From assembly GCA_964019695.1 (NCBI GenBank), contig OZ026519.1, positions 29,975,213 through 30,039,212 on the forward strand: DNA of 64,000 nt. The letters are read 5' to 3'. Of this stretch, positions 36,461-48,758 are shown one piece after another; position 1 is the first letter of the stretch, and every line of letters starts with the position of its first letter. The DNA is from Loripinus fragilis (lineage: Eukaryota > Mollusca > Bivalvia > Lucinida > Lucinidae). The notes beneath the pieces were generated by a model, which did no database searches, was not told the DNA's origin, and saw only the letters and a list, made by a program, of their open reading frames with translations. The position numbers and the translations under genes are program-made.

Positions 36461-38670
36461 AAATGTCACAGTCACGTGACGAATGCCCCCAAAGGAATTG
36501 GTCAAGCATAAGACAGATTTGAGGAAAGTTAGCTGTAATCTAGGAGATATGCTCCAGACACGATAAACCTAGAAATGAGGCCAGAAGTCAATGTCAAGGT
36601 CAAAATACCCAAAATGGTACGCACCACTCCGCCATCCCAAGAGGAATCAACACACCAAATTTGGGATTCCTACATTAAATAATATAGGAGAAATTCTCCA
36701 GTCACGATTATTCTAGAAACTAGGTCATAGGTCAAGATCACAGTGACCTAAAATGCTACGCTACACATCAGCATCTAAAGATGTATCCATACAGCAAATT
36801 TGGGATTCCCAAATAATATAAGAGATATGTTCTGGACACCATTATTCTACAAACTAGGTCAGAGGTCAAGGTCAAAGTGACCCAAAAATTGTAAGTGACA
36901 CTCCACCATCTAAAGTTGCATCCACCCACCAAATTTGGGATTCCTACCTTTAATAATATAAGAGATATGCTCTGGACATGATTTTTCTAAAAACTAGACC
37001 AGATGTCAAGGCCATAGTGACCTGTAAATGGTACAAGACACTCCACCACCCCAAGATGCATTCACACACCAAATTTGGGATTCCTATCTCAAATAATAAA
37101 AGAGATATGCTCCTGACACAATTATTATTAAAACTAGGTCAGAGGTCAAGGTCACAGTGACCGAAAATGGTACAAGACACTTAACCATCCCAAGATGCAT
37201 TCACACACCAAATTTGGGATTCCCTTCTCAAATAATATAAGAGATATGCTCCTGACACAATTATTATTAAAACTAGGTCAGAGGTCAAGGTCACAGTGGC
37301 CAGAAAATAATATGTGAGACTCCACCATCCCAAGATGCATATACACTCCAAATTTGGAATTCCTACCTCAAAAAAAAAGAGATATGCTCCGAACACAAAA
37401 ATTCTTAAAACTAGGTCAGAGGTCAAGGTCACAGTAACCCAAAATGGTATGTGTGACACTCCTTCATCTCAAGATGCATTTAGACACCAAATTTGGAATT
37501 CCTATCTAAAAGAATATAGGAGATATGCACCAGACACAATGCAGTTTCTATAAATTTGGTCAGAGGTCAAGTTCAAGGTCACAGTGACCCAATTATGGTA
37601 TGCGACACTTCCCCATTCCAAGATGCATTCACTCACCAAATTTGAGATTCCTACCTCAAATAATACAAGAGATATGCTCCGGACACGATAATTATAAAAA
37701 CTAGGTCAAAGGTCAAGTTCAAGGTCACAATGACCCAATTATGGTACGCGACACTTGGTCATCTCAAGATGCATCATCACACCAAATTTGAGATTCCTAG
37801 CTCAAATATTGTTAGAGATATGCTCCGGACACGATTATTCTAATAACTAGGTCAGAGTTCAAGGTCAAGGTCACAGTGACCCGAAAATGGTATGTGACAC
37901 TCTGCCATTCCAAGATGCATTTACACACCAAATTTGGAATTCCTATCTCATAGAATATAGGAGATATGCACCAGACTCAATGCAGTTTCTAGAAACTAGG
38001 TCAGAGGTCAACTTCAAGGTCACAGTGACCCAATTATGGTACGCGACACTTCGTCATCCCAAGACGCATCCACACACCAAATTTGAGATTCCTACCTCAA
38101 ATAATATAAGAGATATGCTCCGGACACGATTATTCTAATAACTAGGTCAGAGTTCAAGGTCAAGGTAACAGTGACCCGAAAATGGTATTTGACACTCCGC
38201 CATTCCAAGATGCATTTACACACCAAATTTGGAATTCCTATCTCATAGAATATAGGAGATATGCACCAGACTCAATGCAGTTTCTAGAAACTAGGTCAGA
38301 GGTCAACTTCAAGGTCACAGTGACCCAATTATGGTACGCGACACTTCGTCATCCCAAGACGCATCCACACACTAAATTTGAGATTCCTACCTCAAATAAT
38401 ATAAGAGATATGCTCCGGACACGATTATTCTAAAAACTAGGTCAGAGGTCAAGGTCAAGGTCACAGTGACCCGAAAATGGTACGCGACACTCCGTCATCC
38501 CAAGATGCATCCACACACCAAATTTGGAATTCCTACCTCAAAGAATGTAGGAGATATGAACCAGACATGAAGCGGGACGGACGGACGGACACACGGACGG
38601 ACTGAAGGACGGACGGACGGACGGACAGTGCGATTACTATATGCCTCCCAAAGTTCCTTTGGAGGCATAA
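36461..38670. mobile_element. Pearl/Helentron-like element with ~147-bp tandem core
   Basis: About 14 units of 135-150 bp. Each contains 'accaaatttgggattccta', 'gagatatgctccggacac', 'aggtcagaggtcaaggtca' and usually 'ggtcacagtgacc'. Two dimers (37887-38138 and 38182-38433) are almost identical at a 295-bp spacing, showing higher-order amplification. The element ends with a (GGAC)n-like tract (38575-38627) and the hairpin atgcctcccaaag-ttc-ctttggaggcat. The left end carries atgcccccaaaggaa. Confidence 0.8.
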
Positions 38671-38765
38671 AAAAGAATATTCAATGAATATTCACAAATT
38701 TTGAAGTTAAGGTATGCCACTCGCTTGGGTAACAATATTAATACCAGCTGAGAGAGAGATTTTTT

Positions 38766-38941
38766 TATTTGATTTGATTCTTTATGTCCCTTCAGTCACG
38801 TTGGGACGGGTCTTCCTGGGTTGAACCAGTACTAAGCTAGGATTAATATGTCTTGCTCAAGGACACAACACAGTGACATCGGTGAGGCTCGAACCCGCGG
38901 CCCTTTGGTTTCGAGCCAAGCACTCTGCAACTGCACTCCCT
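38766..38941 (-). mobile_element. tRNA-derived SINE (family S1), head degraded
   Basis: Body 'ttgggacgggtcttcctggg' and B-box kept; the A-box side is shortened (cactctgcaactgcactccc). Confidence 0.8.
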
Positions 38942-39021
38942 GCAGAGAGAGAGAGAGGTCACCTTTCTTGTTTATGCTTTGGTTGTGTTTTTTTTTTCTT
39001 TTGTTTTTTTTTTTGAAATTA

Positions 39022-39239
39022 TAATGCTTGTTTATATTAAAATGCCAACAATTGTTGACATTTTAACAATTATTAGCATGATAAATAAATTGTCTGAGAG
39101 TTTGAAAGTGAGAAATGTCTTTATTTTTCAGCATTTTTATATTAACAGATTTTATGAGCAGTTGAAATTTTATGCTCAATTGAGTTGAGCATGAAAGCTC
39201 AATTGAGTTGACCATGAAAACAGTTTTATAACATCGGGT
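39022..39239. mobile_element. Foldback MITE P3, left-truncated
   Basis: Shares the central 'aaaatgccaacaattgttg' palindrome and the right end 'tgagttgagcatgaaa…ttttataac' with the copy at 23062; the left end is lost. Confidence 0.75.
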
Positions 39240-39455
39240 CTGACTGACTTACAGAAGTATTATACTGACGTTTCTGTAGTCTTGGTGTTGCTTTCTTATT
39301 ACTGTTCTTCAAACAGCTGTACAAGTGGGAGGTCTCTTTCAATGGATTGTAGTTTTCAAGATTCTCAAGCTGCAAGAGAAGCAAATAGTTTCAATGAGTG
39401 CAGTCCATTTATAACACTATGTTCGGGATACAAAGGAATGGAATGTGTTATAAGC

Positions 39456-39705
39456 ATGGGTGAAAGTTCAAAATTTACTAAATCCTGAACCTGGACTTTT
39501 GAAATTCAAATCTTAAAACTTGCAGTACATGCCTATAAATATCAACAATTTCAGGTTTAAATGGTCAATTGTCTTTAGATAAACTGAAATTAAATCCAAG
39601 AAGCCATAAGAACCTGCCTAATTAAGGATTTTTGAGGCTGACTTTCTGTGGAAAGTCAGCCTCAAAATCCTCAATTCAGGAATAATCCTGAAAGCTTTCA
39701 CCCAT
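39456..39705. mobile_element. Foldback MITE P5
   Basis: Ends atgggtgaaagttcaaaatt and …gaaagctttcacccat. The central palindrome gaggctgactttctgtgg…aaagtcagcctc is perfect in its arms. Confidence 0.85.
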
Positions 39706-40465
39706 TTTATGGTCATTTTCTTTTAATTCCTTTGCAGAAGAAAACTGCAACATGATCGTGTTCTATCATTATCTGTGTTATAATGAGGTGTGCTATAAAG
39801 GATCTGCACTGTAGGTAAATATAAACACATTTTTGAGGGCAAAATTGTAAAATATTTTCTTATCCAACAAATTTAGCTTTTTGTTTTGGACATCCAACAG
39901 ATGGGTCTGATTTAGAAGTTTCTTTTTCAGTACCCTTTTATTTGTTTGGTTTGAATTTTTTTTACCTGCGCTGACATTGCAAAGCGCAGGTCTAGTAGTC
40001 GGTCCACTCTGTTCGCCCGTCTGCAATACTTTTGGGGTAACTATTTGGGTAATATGTAACTCCGAAAGTTTTCATTCCTTTAAACTTTGTATAGTGAATA
40101 TTTTTTACTTTCTGGGGGTGTTGAACATTTTTTCTGTTAGTCCACAACTATTTTGGGGTGCCTAGTTTATGTAATCTGTAACTTCAAAAGACGTTCCATT
40201 TTTAGGAACCCAAATACATGTTGGTAGGAGAAGAGTTGATAATCATTTTGGAGGGTTATATAATTTTACGTCTACCTCCCTGTAATTAGAGTTATTGATA
40301 ATTGGAAATAAACTTCTTGTCCTTAACATCAGTTCTCTGAGAGCACCAGAAAATTCCCATAGACCCATTCCACGCACCGTCTCAGAATCGGACTAAACTT
40401 TCACACAATGATTATGACCACCCAATAACAGCATAAATTTAGTTAAAATTTTGTTTGCATGCACC

Positions 40466-40479
40466 GTTGCCATGGCAAC
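40466..40479. promoter_or_regulatory. X-box (RFX) palindrome
   Basis: GTTGCCATGGCAAC is a symmetric match to the RFX X-box (GTNRCC-n-RGYAAC). Confidence 0.45.
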
Positions 40480-41437
40480 CAGCAGAATAAAAATTGGCTA
40501 AAATTAGCCAAATTTCTCATATGCAAGTATTGAAAATAGCTGTTTTTCATGTGAAAATATCAATATAAAAAAATAGCATACATCTAAAATAGTTTTTTCT
40601 TCCAAATCATCCATATCTTGCTAACACATATCAGATGTTTATTTCAAAATTTAAAAATTACAAAGTTTTGTGTCACAAGCGTGAAGTGTAGATACTCTTC
40701 AATATTTCTCAAAAAGTTAAAATCACCATTTTAGGCAATTTTTGAAAAGATAGAGTCAAAAATGCACCGGGCTTTGAACATTCTCATAATGTTTTTCTGA
40801 ACTGACTAAATAAAGTTATTAAAGTTATAGAAAAACATGAGTGGGTTATTTGGATCTTACTTGCAAAATGAGCGCTTTAATAATGGCACTGTACAGCAAA
40901 TTTTTAAACAGGTTTTAATGGAGCCCTGTCATAAATATGTCATAAATATGTTCTAACTATATAATTAATTCAACTGCAAGTACTTTTGATAAATAACCTG
41001 CTCCCTGGAAGGGTTTTAGATCAAAATTGTGTGAATGCGGGTTTGCATCTTGAAAATAGTGCTTATTTTCCCTATTTTTAAGCCAAAAAATGCAAAAAAC
41101 AGGGGGTAGGGAAAATCAACCAAAGATTGACCTTTATTGTGAAAGGCTTGCTTGGCAGAAATGTACTAGAATCAAAATAATATTGGCCTTGCTAGATTTT
41201 AAAACCAAGTTGATTAAAATATTTATATTGTTTTGAGAGAAAAGGGGCCATAACTCTTTATAAGGAACTGAAAATGCAAGGATTTTGGAGAATTTTTCTA
41301 TATTCGAGGGTTAATAAAAAATAACTGAGAGTTGGTTAATATCTCTTTCTCTTGACTGAAACTTAAAACACCTATAGAATGAACCTTTGTGCTTTATTGC
41401 ATATAGATGTTGACGTCTTATCATCTTCAATGTGCTG

Positions 41438-41450
41438 TTGCTAGGCAACC
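41438..41450. promoter_or_regulatory. X-box (RFX) palindrome
   Basis: GTTGCTAGGCAAC, near-symmetric X-box-like site in the same 1.2-kb stretch. Confidence 0.45.
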
Positions 41451-41640
41451 GAAGACCGCCTCTAAGCGATGTGCGTTCGCGCTAAGGACATTTCTGACGA
41501 AGCAGAGATGAATTTAAAATTATTTCAAATCTAAAACAGAACATGTATAACAACGGACCTTTTATCTTGCAAATTGTATCATACAATGTGCTAGCAATGT
41601 TTTAAAGAAGTAAAATAGAAAGTTAATACATGGGATATTC

Positions 41641-41653
41641 GTTGCCTAGCAAC
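41641..41653. promoter_or_regulatory. X-box (RFX) palindrome
   Basis: GTTGCCTAGCAAC, a textbook X-box half-site pair. A looser version (actgcctagcaac) occurs near 47034 in a stretch resembling this region in inverse order. Confidence 0.5.
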
Positions 41654-42089
41654 CAAAATCGAAGGAAATTCTATTTTTGACAAAAACACCAGATTTAGAT
41701 GCTATGGAAACTGTTTATTCCTAAGAATATTCCAGATATGCATTCAGATATTATAAACAATGACTTCATACAATGAAATGGTTATATAATATAGTACTTA
41801 GTTGAAAATTTATCTCTAAAATGAACCATTATTGGTGGGTGGGGTATATTTTGGGATGAAATTTTCCGAAAAGTGATTTAATTTTCCTGTTATTTGTGGA
41901 ATAAAATTCCAACAGCTCTATTACAGTTGTTGCTTTTAATGAAACATATACAGAATTTTTATTTGCAACAAATGGACAAGTGGATGTAACTTTTTTTGTA
42001 TAGGGTTTCCATGACAACGCTTTATTCCAGCGTGAAGGTTTAACATTTCTCGCAAGTATTATGATTTCCACTTAAACAGATATAGAAAA

Positions 42090-43265
42090 TGCACATTTCA
42101 AGATTTTTCCAATATAAATGCATTAGGAATCAAATTTGGCCTTGAGGTAAAAAAAAAGGTAAAGGACAACCCGGATCCATCTTTGTGCAAACCTGGTAGG
42201 GCCATCATCTCCAATAATACATACCAAGTCCCAAGGCCATTGGCCTTTTGGTTCTAGAGAAGAAGATATTTAAAGGTCTTTTACTGTATATGGGCATGGC
42301 GGCCATCTTGGTCAATTAGCCATTAACATTTTTTTTTTAATTTACTCACCTTAACTTAAGGAGTCTCCATATGAAATTTGAGTTCAATTGGCCAAGTGGT
42401 TTCTGAGAAAACTATGTTTTAATACATTGATGAGACTCAATTATGAGCGAAATTGGCTGAAAGGTCAACCTTGACCTTTAGAACTTAATAATAGACATTG
42501 TCTCTTAACATAGTAAGGACGAATAATGATTTTGGCTTCAAAAGTATTTAAGAAATCAACTTTTCAAAAAAAATCCAAGTTAAATGCATTAGGAAGCAAA
42601 TTTAAACTTGGTGTTAATTAGGTCAAGGTCAACCTAGGATCACCATTTGAACAAAAATGGTAGGTCCTACACCCTAAATGTTACATACCAAGTCCCAAGG
42701 TCATCAGCCTTCTGGTTCTTGAAAAGAAGATGTTAAAGGGTTTTTACCATATATGGGTATGTCAGCTATCTTGGTCATGTGACCAGAACAATTTGTAAAA
42801 ATTTTGGCTAACTTATCATAAGGAGCAAGACTTTAGTTAAGAGTGCATAACAAAAATTTAATTTTCTTACTTCTCAACCAAAGCATATATTGTGGGTACT
42901 CAAAAGAACCATCTCAATGAGACGGTTCTTTTGAGCACCCAAACATTTGTTAAAACTGAAGGGCAAGAAAATATTTTTACGCTGAAAAATTTGTTAATCT
43001 AAAGCTTTGAGGAGTCTTCCAATGAAATTTGAGTTCAATTTGCCTAATGATTTCTGAGAAAAAATAGTTTTAATACATTGATGGGACTCAAATATTTTAA
43101 GGAGTCTCTATATAAAATATGAATTAAATTGGTCCAGTGGTTTCAGAGGAGAGGATGTTTGAAAATGTTGAAGGACAGATGGATGCTGAGGACAGATGAC
43201 AGACAGAGCCAGAGTCACTGGTATACTATTAGCTCACCCATGAGCCTTCGGCTCAGGTGAGCTAA
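42090..43265. mobile_element. Second copy of the 34.2-kb pearl/Helentron-like element
   Basis: Same unit sequences and the same 3' hairpin (tagctcaccc…ggtgagcta) as 34203-35833, but diverged. It is interrupted at about 42830-43010 by a foldback MITE of the GCTCAAAAGAACC family. The GGAC-rich tract is degraded (ggacagatgg…). Confidence 0.75.
42830..43010. mobile_element. Foldback MITE P7 inside a Helentron-like element
   Basis: Core palindrome gtactcaaaagaaccatctc…gagacggttcttttgagcac, with arms containing 'attttcttac…' and '…gcaagaaaatatttttacgc'. It interrupts a gene-free repeat at 'aaggag'. Confidence 0.8.
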
Positions 43266-43304
43266 AAATGTTGGGCTTAAAATTGTGGAAAATTTATTTG
43301 ACAT

Positions 43305-43420
43305 CAATTTTTACATTTGTTTTGGGTGCTCAAAAGAACCTTCCCATTGAGATGATTCTTTTGAGTACCTAAACCCTATGTTTTGGCTGAAAATATGAAA
43401 AGTAATTTTGAATTGCATTT
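43305..43420. mobile_element. Foldback MITE P7, degraded
   Basis: Core gggtgctcaaaagaacc…gattcttttgagtacc directly behind the Helentron-like element. Further half copies occur at 23745-23850, 24020-24110 and 44390-44465. Confidence 0.7.
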
Positions 43421-46050
43421 TGTTGTTTTTTTTATCATGAAGCCTACTATTGTCTTGATAATAATAATTTTATTGCTATTAATCTCCATGGGATTCCATA
43501 GCACTCTCTGGGTTGTCCTTCTAGAAATCAGTTGATTCAGTGCAGCAGTCTGTAAGTTTAACCATTTTATCATTCATGTGAATTGTAAGGTACAATCAAA
43601 GGCACTTAAGTCAAGATGAGAGGAAGACAGAAATACAAATGTTGAGGCTTGAAGCTGTGAAGTAAGCTGTGTAACTTGTTGGCAGGTCTTTTCCTGGTAT
43701 TGGTGGTAGTGTACAGATGGTGGATGGATGTCCCATAGTCAATTGAGTTTATTTTTACTGTTCTGCATCAACACCAGTGTTTGTAATTTGGCTGATATAG
43801 TTCATTTGTGGTCACTTTTCCAGAGGTAAAATGTTACTAGATCTTGAAATGAACCACCAAATAAGCATTACTGTCTTCTCTGTAATAGGATCTGTGAACA
43901 TGGTAAAAATCTGAAAAAAAGGGGAGCCATTAATTAGTAAACAGGTCTGACTAGACAAAGACTAGGTTTTCAAAATGACTAGGCAGCAATCAATGGGCTT
44001 TTGATCAGATTAGGCAGATGCACAATCTGATCTTAGCCAACATTCAATCTCTTTTTTATACTGTGTGGAACACTAGAGCAATTACTTCATGACAATAAAA
44101 CTTCCATACTTTTTTATTTGAAAATATTGTTAAGAAATCTAAAACATTTCAATGGTCCAGATTAGTGTGAAAAAAATATATGTGTGTTTCTGGTTACATG
44201 AAATTTTAAAATATGGATGGTATATACTGTAGGAAAATATTTTTTATTTTGTTAAAAGTTTTTAAATGGGAGACAATATGGCCCAATCTGGAAATTCCCT
44301 AAAAATAATGAAAAAAGCTAAAAATTAGGCACAGTCGGGTAACATGAAACACACATGTTTTTAATTCAAGCCGTAACATACTTTTTGAGCATAAAAAATA
44401 AGCCTATTTTCTTATCCATCAATTTCATTGTGGGTACTCAAAAGAACTGTCTAATTGAGACAACAGACAGACAGAGTTGGTCACAATAATATAAAAAAAT
44501 GTCTGGGGATAATAATTGTAAAATGTAAAATTAAAAGTATACGGAATGATCCACATTTATTCATATGCAGTTTGATACAATAATAGGCCAACCAATTAAT
44601 AAATTATGTGTTTCAGGTTACATTAACATTTATAATAGGGATGGTAGGTAGAAAAATATTTCTATTTCATTAAAAAAATACATGGGGAAACAATATGGCT
44701 AAACCTGCAAAACCCCTCAAAAGGCTTCAAAGGGGCAAATAAATTAGACACTGTCTGGTAACCTGAAACACACAATTTTTCTTTAGGCCTATGGAAGCTC
44801 CATTAGTAATTTTAAGGGATGATAGCTTGAACTGTCAAAAGTATATTATTATGATTATATAGGCAATGTCACAAGAAATTCGAATATCTGATTTCATTAC
44901 ATGTGCAGACCACTGAGACCAGCCTGCATATACATGCAGTCTGCATATACATGCAGTCTGCATATATATGCAATCTGATCAGCACCTTTATCATTCGCTC
45001 AAAGGTAAAATCCTAAACTTCAATGTTATCGACAAAGCCTCAATCTTCTAGCTAGTCTCTGTAGCTAAGCAAGTTGGTTTGTCCTGATTATAACTCAAAG
45101 TACCCAGTTTAGTATAATTTGAGTTCAAATTTGAAGGCATCGGCCTCCAGCAGGCAACAGCCTGCCTATTTACAGAAAAAAAATACATTTTTATCCCACC
45201 TGCTAGTAGCAGGGTCTGACATAGTTCTTCAAATCAGCCCTTCTACAATTTGCTTCACTTAAGCTCTGAGGGGGCCCTTTTGTTTTGCAATTTTCATCCA
45301 TTTTTGCAGACCAGGTCATTGAATTTTTTGTGCAAGGCAGAGAGATCACAGAGCAGAGAGATCACAGATTGGGCAGATTTCCTACCCAGTAAGCATGTAA
45401 AATTGAGCCAAGAATGGACTGCCAGCAAAACACCATCCAAATGGCCTTTTGATGGCGGGCTAATAGTGGCCTGAGATCAGGAAAGGTTACATTTCAGGTC
45501 AACCAAAATCCTTAATTTATTAGAAATTACCAATTTCACAACATCTCAGCCCCTGACAAACTCGGCCCCTAACAAGTAGGACTACTAACTTGGGCCCCAA
45601 CCGGAATATTGTTTCATTTGTTTCAGGAAGCTGTAATCCAGCTGTATATAGTTTCATTGCACATGTGCTTAATCACAATCATGTTTTGTCTATTTTTCAG
45701 TCAACCCATTGACAACAAACTCAGTACCAGATAACCATCATGGTTTTAATTCTCATAGTTCCATATTTATGCACAAATGAATCGTCCTAGAGCTGATGTG
45801 CATGAGTTATCCTTTGAACATTGGAACCCCGTAAATGAATAGTTCTGAAGAGACTGCGCCGATGCATCTATTCACTAGCTTTTCAAATGTTACATATAGC
45901 AAACAGTGCAGTCCAAGTTGAGAAGCCTGATAATATGGGGTTTCATCAGGACAACAATGTTTGAAATACCAATTATGATGACTCAAACCGAAAGAGAATC
46001 CAACAAAAGTTGTCGGCCTGGTGATAATAAATGTGTGCCAATATCGAAGG
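43421..46050. other. Intergenic / possible M1AP 3' region
   Basis: No confident coding segment. A minus-strand stretch near 43650-43760 is open and proline-containing (TICTLPPIPGKDLPTS) and recalls the proline-rich M1AP tail, but it lacks a clear acceptor. Not called as an exon. Confidence 0.35.
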
Positions 46051-46227
46051 CCAGGGGGGGGGGGGGGGGATCCAGGATTTCTTGATAGGGGGTTCAAATT
46101 TATAAAGAGGGGTTTGATTTGTTAATTTTACCTGATTATTTATTAATTTTCTCAGATTTTTCTGAAAATTCTCCATGATAATGAAATAATTTTGTCTCAA
46201 TTGAACCCTCTCTGGATCCGCCACTGA
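46050..46227. mobile_element. Probable MITE with gatccag ends
   Basis: Right end ctggatccgccactg and left 'gatccaggattt', with opposed 'gggttcaa' / 'ttgaaccctct'. A G16 tract at the left end has blurred the border. Confidence 0.5.
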
Positions 46228-46527
46228 AGGCTCTATGGGCAGTCAGGCCTTAGCCTTCCCAGGTCACATATTGGATATAAAGTACCATATGGGATGATAG
46301 GCCAATTATAAAATATTGGATAACAGAACACAATTACATCCTTAAACTTCACACTTGAGGGCCTGTAAATTTTTTCACACTCCTTCAGCAACACTAAGAT
46401 AGGTACATGTATATTGTCATTGGTATAGTTCTCCCAAATTTTGACAATAGGGGCCGAGTGGGTTAGGAGCTGAATTTGCAATGGGCCTAGTGTGTGGGGC
46501 CCTAGAGATGTCCAATTACAGGCTTAC

Positions 46528-46608
46528 CTGTTATAATTTGAACACCCTGGCAGCCTCTTTTATCTTCAGCATCATTTCCAATGGGCCATTCTACATTAAT
46601 TAAGTAGC
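46528..46608 (-). CDS. Weak exon candidate downstream of M1AP
   Basis: 81 bp bounded by a plausible acceptor (ccctattccaacag) and donor (gtaagc). It is open in the frame YLINVEWPIGNDAEDKRGCQ, then GVQIIT. That frame needs a preceding exon ending in phase 1, whereas the last M1AP exon ends in phase 0, so it does not join directly. Splicing across a 56-bp gap to 46471 would add APNPLGPYCQNLGELYQ and a stop. I see no convincing similarity to M1AP or another family, so it may be chance. Confidence 0.2.
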
Positions 46609-47865
46609 CTGTTGGAATAGGGTACCAGCAGCATCACACAACATAGCCCGGGCTCCTTTTTTCTCCTCGAATTAATATTCAGTTTAGTCAATCCTATATG
46701 TGCATGACACACAACAAATCCCTTGTTCATTTTACTCAGCAGCAGCAAAATGTCAGGCAGATATATGCTACAGAATGCTTCATCAAAGTGTAATTGTTGT
46801 TTTTGTTGTTAAACGAAATAATGTTACATACAAATTTTAGTCACATTCAGTCCTTCTTGAGTCCGTTTTTAGACATAACACATTCTCTGACAGTTAGAAA
46901 TTCATCTGAACATACAATTATGGTGGATAAATCAACACAGCTACCAAAATAGGCTGATTGACAGTCTTTTCCAGCAGAATTTGCCATTGTTTGAAAAATC
47001 CGGGAAATCGGTTTCACATGTATAAGGGAGGTAACTGCCTAGCAACTGCCAAGCAACAAGACACGGGGTAGAATAGAACAGAATAAAAACTTCAAAATTA
47101 AGACCCTATCACCCTGTAAAATCTTGGTGAGATTACAATAACCCACTCATGTTTCTTGTGAATATTGTATTTCAGACTATTCAGATTATGTTTTGATGTG
47201 GGGCCATGTCTGTATCCCGGTGCATTATGCAAAATATTCACTTAAAATGTAGACTGTTTTATGACAAAATAATTGCAAATTTCTCAGTTAAAAGGCCACT
47301 GTAACAAAAATAGGCTTCAAATACCTCATTTTTAATTTTTATTTATTTCTTTGGTATTTACTTCAAACAAACATTGTAGAATCAATGAGATTAATACAGC
47401 TCTTGTTTTCTAAAAAAGACAATATTTTGGGCCACTGAAATTCTTGACCAAATATCAGTTTTACATAATTCATACAGGGTTTCCATGGCAACGAAAGATT
47501 CAATTATGAACCAAAGTATATTTTTCTGGGTTTTTGGACATAGACTTTCATTTGAATATGGTTTAAAGAAATTTCTTTTCGGTGCGTGGAGAAATTTGTC
47601 TGGTGCTCTCAGAGAATTGATCTTAAGTCTTCAAATTTTAAACAACATTCTTCTGTATACTGTGTAACAGTGAATGTTCAATATGGCTCCTGTAACATGG
47701 TTAATTCAAACTCCTTCTTGTCAGTCCCTATGCAATTAATTCTATAGTTCCAGATATACATAATTATATTAAGGAAAGTTTAGGCAGTTGTAACTTATTT
47801 TCCTCTTTAAAAGTATGTCATCTGTAATCATATGAAATGCTTAATTGAGGCAATTCTTATAATTA

Positions 47866-48110
47866 GGCCAAATAAAACAATAAGTGTGTTTTGGGTAATC
47901 AGCCTGAAAATTTGAGGTAGGGTATGCACACGTTTATTTTTTTTATATGGAAAAAAAATATAATTTTATGCATTTTGAAAGGCATTTTGCCTTTTAAAAT
48001 GCATAAATTTTTTTTTTTTTTTCAAAAAACCTGAAAAAAACTTCCAAGTTTCACTAGTAAATTTAAGTAGGGTCGGGTTACCGTAAACACAGGTATTTTT
48101 TTATTTGGAC
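47866..48110. mobile_element. MITE P6 (PIF/Harbinger-like), TTA TSD
   Basis: Starts ggccaaataaaa and ends ttatttggac, with inner inverted blocks gtttt…gggtaa / ttaccgtaaac and a central tgcattttgaaaggca palindrome. TTA on both sides (47863-47865 and 48111-48113). Confidence 0.85.
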
Positions 48111-48521
48111 TTACAATTACATAGAACAAACCTTATATTTATGGAAGATCAAAGTATTATCTATATTATGCCCCCACACAGGTGATACAATTAACTATCA
48201 GTGATTCAAGCTACTATATTCAACATGTTTTTATTGGATCAAAAGTACTCGAGCCATTGAAGTTTGGCTGTACTACCATTCTTTGTAGCAGACATAAGCT
48301 GATTGATGTCGGGCATGCAGGAGGTGAGATATGGGTGAAAACCTATGTCCAAACACAATCCTAAAACACAATGCCAGACAATTAAGTTATAAATTAACCC
48401 TTCTTGACTAATACAATTTTCTATTCAGTTTAATACTTTTATTTAAATTTTGTATTTTTATCTGTTATTATATTTATAAAAAAATTACATTCATGAGCAA
48501 GTAAATTGAACCCAACAATAC

Positions 48522-48758
48522 CTGATCTAATGACCCAGAAATTATATTCACACACTCCTCTGCAGGATCCTCGCAATTGGTCCCAGCCTGGCATGGTAAC
48601 ATCAGTTCTTGAACAGCAATAGATTTAATGAGTAGAGTACCATTCTGGGCTGGTAACAGGACAAACTTTCCCTCAGGTTTAGCATTTCCACTGTCAGTGG
48701 TACCAGTCTGTTTCTGTGTCCCAGCGTAAGACTCCAGGTAGCCAATCATTGCAAGCTC
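48522..48758 (-). CDS. M1AP: M1AP exon g (last confidently placed)
   Basis: 237 bp, 79 codons, phase 0 in and out. It starts ELAMIGYLESYAG, then a threonine/glycine-rich linker, then FVLLPAQNGTLLIKSIAVQE and LMLPC, and ends with an acidic stretch EDPAEECVNIISGSLDQ. LLVKAVATRELMLPS and the acidic tail have the same order in vertebrate M1AP. The acceptor is aattgttttttag and the donor gtattg. The family continues with an NPL-containing segment and a proline-rich tail that I could not place downstream. Confidence 0.86.

Noticed and set aside
37887..38433. Two nearly identical 83-codon frames
   Set aside because: They are the same frame through two copies of the 295-bp dimer of the satellite-like array; stops are absent by sequence repetition, not coding.
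48182..48364. Plus-strand frame with acceptor- and donor-like borders (VIQLTISDSSYYIQHVFIGS)
   Set aside because: Looks exon-like, but no partner exon on the plus strand and no family recognised; a minus-strand reading of the same stretch is equally possible.
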